Origin: Bacteroidota bacterium
GTDB lineage: Bacteria > Bacteroidota > Bacteroidia > Flavobacteriales > Weeksellaceae
NCBI GenBank assembly: GCA_023399595.1
Contig: JAEWOR010000003.1
Coordinates: 1-29,372 of the forward strand
Length of the DNA stretch: 29,372 bases
Direction of reading: 5' to 3'
The position numbers were made by a program, and so were the translations under genes. This document shows, piece by piece, positions 24,363 through 29,372 of this stretch (its first letter is position 1; each line of letters starts with the position of its first letter). Below the pieces are notes generated by a model. The model ran no database searches. It was not told where the DNA came from and was given only the letters and a program-made list of their open reading frames with translations.

Positions 24363-26093
24363 TTAACCCTCATTGTCGGTTCTAAACAAAACATCATATC
24401 TGTCAAGAAGTTTTTTTCTTAACCTTTGTTTGGCTTTCTTTACAGCATCCTGAGTGATTCCCAATATCTGAGCTGTTTTTTTATTGTCTAAACCAAGTTT
24501 AATCAGCATTACAAGTCTAAGATTGGACTCGGTAAGCTCAGTGAAGTTTTCCTTTAAATATTTATAGTATTCTGGTTTTTCATTAGTAAATGCTTCTTTG
24601 AAATTTTGCCAATTTTCTTCTGTCATTAAATGAGATTTTAATAGTTCATTAATTTCAGAAGATCTATCGGTAGTATTTAAGGATTTTGAATGTTGAACTT
24701 TTTCTAATTCTTCTTCAAGACTTTCTATTTGTTTATTTTTTTCTGATAAATATGTGGTATAGGCAGAAAGGGTTTTGGCAGTTTCGCTTAATTTTTTTTC
24801 AGATTGAACTTTCTCATGTTTTAATTCTAAAAGTTTTAATTCATGTTTTTTTAATTCATTTTTTGATTTATTTCTATAAACCATTATCCACATACCAGAA
24901 AAGATTGCTAAGAGTCCCACTGCGAAATAGGAGATTTTTTTTCTTAGATTTTCCTTTTCATATTTTGTCTTTTCAATTTCCAGTTTATTATTAACAATCT
25001 CTTTCTGTGCTATCCAGTTTGCGTGTTCTATGGCTTCATTTCCATCTGTGTTTTTTAATGAATCAGTAATTTGATCGAGTTTTCTTCGTAATAATAATTC
25101 TTCATTATCTTGTTTTTTTACTTCAGCTATTTTTAGTAATATTCCAGTAATCTCATATTCATTACTATTATAGTATTCTTTTGATTTAGCAATTACATTT
25201 GCTTCTTCCGCATATTTTTGAGCTTCATCATAGTTAGCTGTTTTTAAGAATACCTTGCTTAATTGCGTTAAAGCGTACATAGTATTCATAATTGCATTAT
25301 GCTGTTTTGAAATCTCAATATCTTTTTTGTAAAGATCTATAGCTTTGGAATACTCTTTCCTTTTTTCATGGTATAAAGCTTGGTTCCCTAAAATTTTTGC
25401 ATAACGAATTTTATCATTACTTTTTTTTACAATTTGCAACGCTTCGTCCAAGTAAGGTTTTGCTTTGTCGGTTTCGTTCGTGTTTAAATATATATTAGCA
25501 ATATTATCTAATAAAGCTGCGTGTTCAATAGGATTTTTTTTGTTGTATTTAATGGATTTTTCTAAGAATTTTAAAGCTTCTTCTTTTTGGTCTATGGTTA
25601 AGAGATAATATCCCAGTTTCTTGAAAGTTTCTCCCGGTTCTATAACATCCCTCTCATTTGTTTTTTGCAATAAATTGGTTGCTTGAAGGATGTAGGGCAA
25701 CGATTCTTGCATTTTTCTATATTTATAGAGGTAATAGGCATAGTTGGTGATAGACCATATTTCCAATGACGTTAATCTTTCGGAAGTAGATGTGCGGATT
25801 GCATTAAGATAATACTGTGTACTTTCAGGATTAATGCCGTCTTCAATTTTGTATTTTTTCTCTGCTATTAATACATCAAAAACTATTTGATTAATTTTTT
25901 TTCTGCCTCCTTGCATATTTGATGACATAATAGAGTCTTTCTTGTCCTCAAGAATATGGGGATTGTTAATTTTCTTAGTATCAAAAATAAGCGTTTCGGC
26001 AATTTTTTTACTATTGCTAGAAAAGTTGAATACTTGAGAATTGTATAGACAACATAGCAATAGAAATATTGAGAGGATAAATCTATTTTTCAT
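24363..26093 (-). CDS. Membrane-anchored TPR regulator with LuxR-like HTH
   Basis: 576 aa. A signal sequence (about 1-20) is followed by a periplasmic array of tetratricopeptide repeats (about 75-340, for example GYYLLTIDQKEEALKFLEKSI and KEYSKAIDLYKKDIEI). One membrane helix lies at about 384-403 (FAVGLLAIFSGMWIMVY). A cytosolic coiled coil follows (KHELKLLELKHEKVQSEKKLSE, EKNKQIESLEEELEKV). The C-terminus holds a helix-turn-helix (LRLVMLIKLGLDNKKTAQILGITQDAVKKAKQRLRKKL). This is the one-component TPR/HTH design common in flavobacteria, able to pass a periplasmic signal directly to DNA. It lies beside, and in line with, the three secreted paralogues. Its promoter is overlapped by phased TTGTCC boxes, suggesting self-control. 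Confidence 0.85.
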   Translation of the reverse strand: MKNRFILSIFLLLCCLYNSQVFNFSSNSKKIAETLIFDTKKINNPHILEDKKDSIMSSNMQGGRKKINQIVFDVLIAEKKYKIEDGINPESTQYYLNAIRTSTSERLTSLEIWSITNYAYYLYKYRKMQESLPYILQATNLLQKTNERDVIEPGETFKKLGYYLLTIDQKEEALKFLEKSIKYNKKNPIEHAALLDNIANIYLNTNETDKAKPYLDEALQIVKKSNDKIRYAKILGNQALYHEKRKEYSKAIDLYKKDIEISKQHNAIMNTMYALTQLSKVFLKTANYDEAQKYAEEANVIAKSKEYYNSNEYEITGILLKIAEVKKQDNEELLLRRKLDQITDSLKNTDGNEAIEHANWIAQKEIVNNKLEIEKTKYEKENLRKKISYFAVGLLAIFSGMWIMVYRNKSKNELKKHELKLLELKHEKVQSEKKLSETAKTLSAYTTYLSEKNKQIESLEEELEKVQHSKSLNTTDRSSEINELLKSHLMTEENWQNFKEAFTNEKPEYYKYLKENFTELTESNLRLVMLIKLGLDNKKTAQILGITQDAVKKAKQRLRKKLLDRYDVLFRTDNEG

Positions 26094-26148
26094 GGTTTAT
26101 TAATGTGTTTTTATAATTAAAAAGCATTTAATGCCATTTAACCTGCGT

Positions 26149-26178
26149 CAAAGGTACGAAAAAAAACATTTGTCCCAA
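26149..26178 (-). promoter_or_regulatory. Promoter of the TPR/HTH regulator gene
   Basis: Minus-strand TTG (26178 to 26176), 19 bases, then TACCTTTG (26156 to 26149), a full match to the consensus. The leader to the ATG is about 50 bases. Confidence 0.75.
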
Positions 26179-26197
26179 CGTTGTCCCTTGTTGTCCT
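26170..26197. promoter_or_regulatory. Three phased TTGTCC(C) direct repeats, candidate operator
   Basis: TTGTCCC at 26170 and 26181 and TTGTCCT at 26191 are spaced 11 and 10 bases apart, one DNA turn each. They overlap and extend upstream from the -33 element of the regulator promoter. Binding by the adjacent HTH protein is an inference. Confidence 0.5.
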
Positions 26198-26221
26198 AGT
26201 ATTTTTTTAGTATACTAACTA

Positions 26222-26338
26222 TAATTTTGCGATTATAATAATATTTTTGGTTGACTATAATATTGCAACAGTAAATGTAATTTGTGTTTTTGGTTTTTTG
26301 TGAGTCACTCTTAATTTTTCGAGTGACTTACTTTTTTT
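26222..26338 (+). ncRNA. Possible small RNA of about 80-100 nt
   Basis: Two TAnnTTTG boxes (26222-26229 and 26242-26249) are followed at about 90-110 bases by a strong terminator with no open frame between. Neither box has a well-spaced -33 TTG, but the phased TTGTCC boxes just upstream could supply an activator. Speculative. Confidence 0.25.
26300..26338 (+). terminator. Orphan terminator on the + strand
   Basis: GTGAGTCACTC (26300-26310) pairs with GAGTGACTTAC (26321-26331), one G-T pair, around a ten-base loop and is followed by seven T. The upstream gene on this strand is far away, so the hairpin probably ends a short RNA started at 26222-26249. Confidence 0.75.
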
Positions 26339-26408
26339 AGATGAGAATTCATTAATAGATTTGGTGTAAATGTGGAAAAAATAAAAAAATACAGGAAAAT
26401 ACTTGCGT

Positions 26409-26427
26409 AGTTTTAGTTTTAGTTTAG
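26409..26427 (+). repeat. AGTTTT tandem units upstream of the eight-cysteine gene
   Basis: Two AGTTTT units, then AGTTT and AG, directly after CTTGCGT and about 30 bases before the ATG. The layout matches that at 20299-20335, where five units follow TTTGCAT. Confidence 0.7.
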
Positions 26428-26457
26428 TGATATTAAAAACAATAAAAATTTAATGTT

Positions 26458-27087
26458 ATGAAAAAAATGATTTTAATATTTGTTTTATTTAATTTCCTAT
26501 TTTGTCAGAATATGTTTGCTTCAGACAGAGAAAATGATTCTAGTAATGATTCATTCAATATACAAGAAGCTTTTTTTGAGGTCACTATATTAAGTGATTA
26601 TTCTTTATTTTTAAAGAGTGTTGATATGGCTGAAGGGTATTTAATTAGATTGCAAAAACCTTTAAGTGAAAATGATAAGAGTAATGTATTGGCAAATCAA
26701 TTTACCATTATCGGAAGTACAAAAAAAATTGGACTTATAAGCAGTAAATTGAACGTGATAATTAGTGTGAATGGATATCAAAATGTTCAGTTAGAAAAAC
26801 AAATTAATTCTAGTTTGCATTTGGTTGTCGATGGTATCTCTTATATAAAAGGTCAAAGTTTCGTTGAAAGTACTATGAAGTATAATCCTTATTCTCCTTC
26901 CGCTATTGAAGGAGAAAGAGTTGAAGGAAGCGCTGTTTCTTGTGGCTCAGGCGGACCAGGTAGTACATCATGTAGCGTAAAAGCAGAAATTATGGGTATA
27001 GCCCAAGAATGCAGTGTAACTTGTGGTGCTGGTTATTATGCTTGTTGTAGTCCTATGCAAGGTACTTGTAAGTGTGTAAAAAACTAA
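26458..27087 (+). CDS. Secreted protein with an eight-cysteine C-terminal segment
   Basis: 209 aa. The signal peptide (MILIFVLFNFLFCQNMFA) is followed by a region of about 130 residues that resembles a small beta domain (AFFEVTILSDYSLFLKSVD, KLNVIISVNGYQNVQLEKQ). The last 50 residues hold eight cysteines: SCGSGG, TSCSV, ECSVTCGAGYYACC, TCKC. The CSVTC-YYACC-CKC pattern recurs in small flavobacterial secreted peptides, but I know no assigned function. A precursor with an N-terminal pro-part and a disulphide-rich C-terminal peptide is plausible. The CPBP protease gene was its next neighbour before an IS fragment inserted between them. Confidence 0.7.
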   Translation: MKKMILIFVLFNFLFCQNMFASDRENDSSNDSFNIQEAFFEVTILSDYSLFLKSVDMAEGYLIRLQKPLSENDKSNVLANQFTIIGSTKKIGLISSKLNVIISVNGYQNVQLEKQINSSLHLVVDGISYIKGQSFVESTMKYNPYSPSAIEGERVEGSAVSCGSGGPGSTSCSVKAEIMGIAQECSVTCGAGYYACCSPMQGTCKCVKN

Positions 27088-27108
27088 ACTGCTTATTATA
27101 AAGCCTTA

Positions 27109-27552
27109 GCCCTTGTTTAAAAATTACATTAAGAAAATAGTATAGTTTTATTATAAATCAAAATAAACTTATAATAAATTGATTGTCAGGTGTTTATATT
27201 GTTTATTCTCCGTAACTTGCTGGTAGTTAAACAAATAGGTTGACGTGAATAATTATCCTAAAACATTACTGACAATCAGTGAGAATTTATAACAAAGACT
27301 TTAAACCTCAATAATAAAAAAGCGAAAACATCCAGAGTGATTTGGAATGCAATTATGTATCTGGTGAAAATAGGCTTTCAGTTGCGTATGCTTCCACGAG
27401 ATTTTTCAAAATGGGAATTAGTTTATTACTATTACAACAAATGGACAAATGCAGAAGATTGTGCAGAAATTATGAGCTACTAATGGGAAACGCTGAAAGT
27501 ATGGTCAAATTACTCGCTATAAAAATTTATTGAACAAAATTTAAACAGGCTC
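27109..27552 (+). mobile_element. Internally deleted IS5-like element (444 bp)
   Basis: The ends read inward as GCCCTTGTTTAAA and GAGCCTGTTTAAA (10 of 13 alike). TTA lies on both sides (27106-27108 and 27553-27555) as a possible target duplication. Inside are the N-terminal and C-terminal codons of an IS5-type transposase with the catalytic middle missing. It is thus a non-autonomous, MITE-like derivative. It also holds a 10-bp inverted repeat (TGATTGTCAG at 27180-27189, complement at 27269-27278). Confidence 0.65.
27305..27533 (+). pseudogene. IS5-family transposase remnant, N- and C-terminus joined
   Basis: One frame (27305-27481) reads KRKTSRVIWNAIMYLVKIGF, then QLRMLPRDFSKWELVYYYYNKW, the N-terminal DUF4096 domain of IS5-type transposases. 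Near 27450 the homology moves to another frame: RRLCRNYELLMGNAESMVKL to the stop at 27533, which is the usual C-terminal end. The whole catalytic core (about 150-200 codons) is absent. The product cannot be active. Confidence 0.75.
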
Positions 27553-27627
27553 TTAAATAAGATATAAATATTAATAATTTAGGTCTTTTCATGTATTTGG
27601 AAAGGCTGTTTTGTAATTGAGTAATTA

Positions 27628-28499
27628 ATGAAATTTAACTTTTTACAATTTGCAAGAAAATCAAAGCACAACAAGTTGTTGTATATAGGTTTTTCTGTAC
27701 TAATTTTTGCAGTACTTTTTAAAGCTATTTTGGATTATTATAATTTGCTTGAGGGTTCATCAAAGTATGAAGATACCTTTGGAAATCTTGAAATATCAAT
27801 GCTTTTTTTGGAGGTATTTTGGCACCAATAATTGAAGAAATTGTTTTTAGAGGTCTTTTTGAAAAGAAAAGATTGCAAGTATTATTTTGTGTAGGGGTGG
27901 GTGTATTTATTATTTTATTTAATAATTATTATTTGTTACCATTAGCAATACTTTTTGTAGTACTATTTAATAAAAACAGGGGTAATTTTGTTTTTGTCAT
28001 TATTCTAAATTCTATAATATTTAGTGCAATGCATTATAGTGTAGAGGATTTTAAAGTACTTTCGAATTCAGTTTCTTTTTTTATGAAGTTCGGGTTGTCT
28101 CTATTTTTGAGCTGGATTGTCATTAATTTTGGTTTGAAATATTCAATTATTGTCCATGTTTGTATTAATTTTTCTATTATTAGTTTGCTTATTTTAAAAC
28201 TTGAGTTTTCTTCAAAAGCTTCGTTTTATAGCGAATCAGGTGATTATACAATGAAGTATCAAAGAGTGTCTATGTTTAATACAGATTCAAAAATTCGCTC
28301 CGATAATAAGACGTATGTTATTATGAGTAATTCGTCTATATCTGATTTACAAAAGTATCTCTGTAGAGGTAAAGAGCTTAAGGGAGTTTATTTAGGTAAA
28401 TTTAATATTACTATCCAAAGAAAAAAAGGGAGCGTTAAAAATATTGATTGCTCAAGTGTTAATGAATTACTTATGAAAAGCAATATTGAATCATTGTGA
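27628..28499 (+). pseudogene. CPBP-family intramembrane protease, interrupted by a -1 frameshift
   Basis: CPBP (Abi/Rce1-like) proteins are membrane glutamic/metal proteases linked to peptide maturation and bacteriocin self-immunity. The first 60 codons encode a membrane helix and end at TAA 27829-27831. A -1 shift at the seven-T run (27803-27809) gives the sensible join SMLFFGGILAPIIEEIVFRGLF. The second frame contains all three motifs: EEIVFR, FSAMH and HVCIN, with five or six membrane helices and a 90-residue soluble tail. The run contains T TTT TTG in frame, a classical slippery heptamer, so programmed shifting is possible. GGAGG four bases before a TTG at 27819 might also allow restart. 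Simple loss of function or a sequencing error remains possible. Confidence 0.7.
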
Positions 28500-28585
28500 T
28501 TTTAACTATATAACAGACTTTTCAACAATTTAAGAATTGTGTTAGTACTTTAACTTTCTATAAATCAAAATATTTCTCAATAAAA

Positions 28586-28616
28586 TTTGTGGTTATAAAA
28601 AATATTCATACATTTG
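28586..28616 (+). promoter_or_regulatory. Promoter of the rplC part of the S10 cluster
   Basis: TTTG (28586-28589), 19 bases, then TACATTTG (28609-28616), a perfect consensus promoter. It makes rplC and the genes after it independent of the rpsJ transcript and gives a leader of about 100 bases. Confidence 0.85.
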
Positions 28617-28639
28617 CACACTCATTTTAGGGGCGAAGT

Positions 28640-28702
28640 ATGCCTAATTCAAAAGTAGAAATTACTTCCGATCCTCATGAAATGGGCTGTTTAAAAGAAT
28701 AA
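28640..28702 (+). other. Structured rplC leader with a possible 20-codon leader ORF
   Basis: Within the leader, ATG 28640 opens a 20-codon frame (MPNSKVEITS...MGCLKE) preceded by AGGGG and ending 21 bases before rplC. The same bases can fold: GCCTAATTC (28642-28650) pairs with GAAATGGGC (28679-28687), eight of nine, around the inner hairpin AAGTA/TACTT (28653-28657, 28663-28667). This may be a ribosomal-protein autoregulation site, a leader peptide, or both. Confidence 0.4.
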
Positions 28703-28723
28703 ATTTTTATTTAATATATAATA

Positions 28724-29350
28724 ATGTCAGGTATTATTGGTAAAAAAATCGGTATGACATCTTTGTTTAACGAAGAAGGGAAAAATATTCCTTGTACAGT
28801 TATTCAAGCTGGTCCATGCTCGGTTTTACAGGTCAGAACCATTGAAAAAGACGGTTATAAGTCAGTTCAATTAGGTTTCGATGACAAGAGTGAGAAGAAC
28901 GTTGGTAAAGCGTTAGCTGGTCATTTTAAAAAGGCTGGTTCTGCTCCTAAAGCTAAATTAGCAGAATTCTATAGAGAATTTGTTGATGAAGTAAAAGTAG
29001 GAGAGGAAGTAAAAGTAGACTTATTCAACGAAGGTGAATATGTAGACGTAACAGGAACTTCAAAAGGTAAAGGTTTTCAAGGGGTTGTTAAAAGACATAA
29101 CTTTGGAGGTGTAATGCAAGCAACTCATGGGCAGCACAACAGACTTAGAGCTCCAGGTTCTATCGGTGCAGGTTCAGACCCTTCAAGAGTATTTAAAGGG
29201 ATGAGAATGGCTGGAAGAATGGGAGGTAAGCAGGTGACTGTACAAAACCTTCAAGTGTTAAAAGTGGATCAAGAACAAAATCTTTTAGTAGTAAAAGGTG
29301 CTGTTCCGGGAGCTAAAAATTCTTATGTAATTATCAGAAAATGGAACTAG
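28724..29350 (+). CDS. rplC: 50S ribosomal protein L3
   Basis: 208 aa, the usual length. L3 is an early assembly protein binding 23S rRNA near the peptidyl-transferase centre. The family is clear from GIIGKKIGMTSLFNEEG, VDVTGTSKGKGFQGVVKRHNFGG, ATHGQHNRLRAPGSIGAGSDPSRVFKGMRMAGRMGG, and the C-terminal VKGAVPGAKNSYVIIRK. It starts the main S10-type ribosomal-protein string here, with its own promoter, because the island separates it from rpsJ. Its last 10 bases overlap rplD. Confidence 0.98.
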   Translation: MSGIIGKKIGMTSLFNEEGKNIPCTVIQAGPCSVLQVRTIEKDGYKSVQLGFDDKSEKNVGKALAGHFKKAGSAPKAKLAEFYREFVDEVKVGEEVKVDLFNEGEYVDVTGTSKGKGFQGVVKRHNFGGVMQATHGQHNRLRAPGSIGAGSDPSRVFKGMRMAGRMGGKQVTVQNLQVLKVDQEQNLLVVKGAVPGAKNSYVIIRKWN

Positions 29351-29372
29351 TAGTATTAAATACATCAGGAAA
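29341..29372 (+). CDS. rplD: 50S ribosomal protein L4, N-terminus (partial at window edge)
   Basis: The ATG at 29341 opens MELVVLNTSG in a different frame, the usual start of flavobacterial L4 (MELVVYNxxG). It overlaps the rplC stop by 10 bases, so the two are probably coupled in translation. Only 10 codons lie in the window. The order rplC-rplD is the standard S10 operon order. Confidence 0.85.
   Translation, partial: MELVVLNTSG

Larger units (their letters stand above)
26094..26457. other. 364-base divergent intergenic region rich in signals
   Basis: It contains the minus-strand regulator promoter (26149-26178), three phased TTGTCC boxes (26170-26197), two + strand TAnnTTTG boxes (26222-26229, 26242-26249), an orphan + strand terminator (26300-26338), and the AGTTTT-repeat leader of the next gene (26409-26427). 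No protein gene is visible in it. Confidence 0.6.

Noticed and set aside
27342..27533. 63-codon ORF as an independent gene
   Set aside because: Its second half is the C-terminus of an IS5 transposase and its first half is an out-of-frame reading of the transposase N-terminus.
1..29372. CRISPR array or prophage
   Set aside because: No regularly spaced repeats and no phage structural, integrase or lysis genes are visible on either strand.

Overview
The window reads as a chromosomal segment of an AT-rich member of the Bacteroidota, most likely a Chryseobacterium/Riemerella-like flavobacterium (Weeksellaceae). The reasons are the order rpsL-rpsG-fusA-rpsJ, repeated TTG-N19/20-TAnnTTTG promoters (the flavobacterial -33/-7 type), a GLPGLI-family protein, an OstA/LptD-like protein beside an N-acetylmuramoyl-L-alanine amidase, and TPR/LuxR-type regulators. 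Genus is an inference; no rRNA is present.

Layout. 1-122 is the 3' end of an IS982-like element. 343-414 (-) is tRNA-Glu(UUC) with its own promoter and terminator. 472-4512 holds a divergent amidase and LptD-like pair (cell envelope). 4570-5405 is ridA plus a small membrane protein, sharing a two-way terminator with a DegP/HtrA protease (5453-6979, -). 7265-9218 is trhO plus 5-formyl-THF cyclo-ligase, meeting a lipoprotein/membrane-protein pair (9170-10913, -) head-on with a 49-base overlap. 11115-16579 holds an alanine-rich lipoprotein, a TrmH-type RNA methyltransferase, rmuC, a tiny membrane protein, two decayed genes (YciI-like lipoprotein and DUF5995), pncB and dps.

16776-20250 is the translation operon rpsL-rpsG-fusA-rpsJ, ended by a strong terminator. 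In most bacteria rplC follows rpsJ directly. Here rplC (28724) lies 8.5 kb away and has its own promoter and a structured leader. rplD overlaps the end of rplC at the window edge.

The 20.2-28.6 kb interval is an accessory island. It contains (a) a four-cysteine secreted peptide plus a GLPGLI protein, enclosed by two copies of the same 26-nt terminator sequence; (b) three tandem paralogous secreted proteins; (c) a membrane-anchored TPR/HTH regulator, with phased TTGTCC/GGGACA boxes upstream of the regulator and in the gap before the three paralogues; (d) a secreted protein with an eight-cysteine C-terminus; (e) an internally deleted IS5-like element with a TTA target duplication; and (f) a CPBP-type membrane protease gene broken by a -1 frameshift at a seven-T run. 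The two cysteine-peptide genes (a and d) share an unusual AGTTTT-repeat leader. The best candidate for a new system is this set: Cys-rich secreted peptides, a CPBP protease, and a one-component membrane regulator with its paralogue operon, lodged inside the S10 ribosomal-protein cluster.
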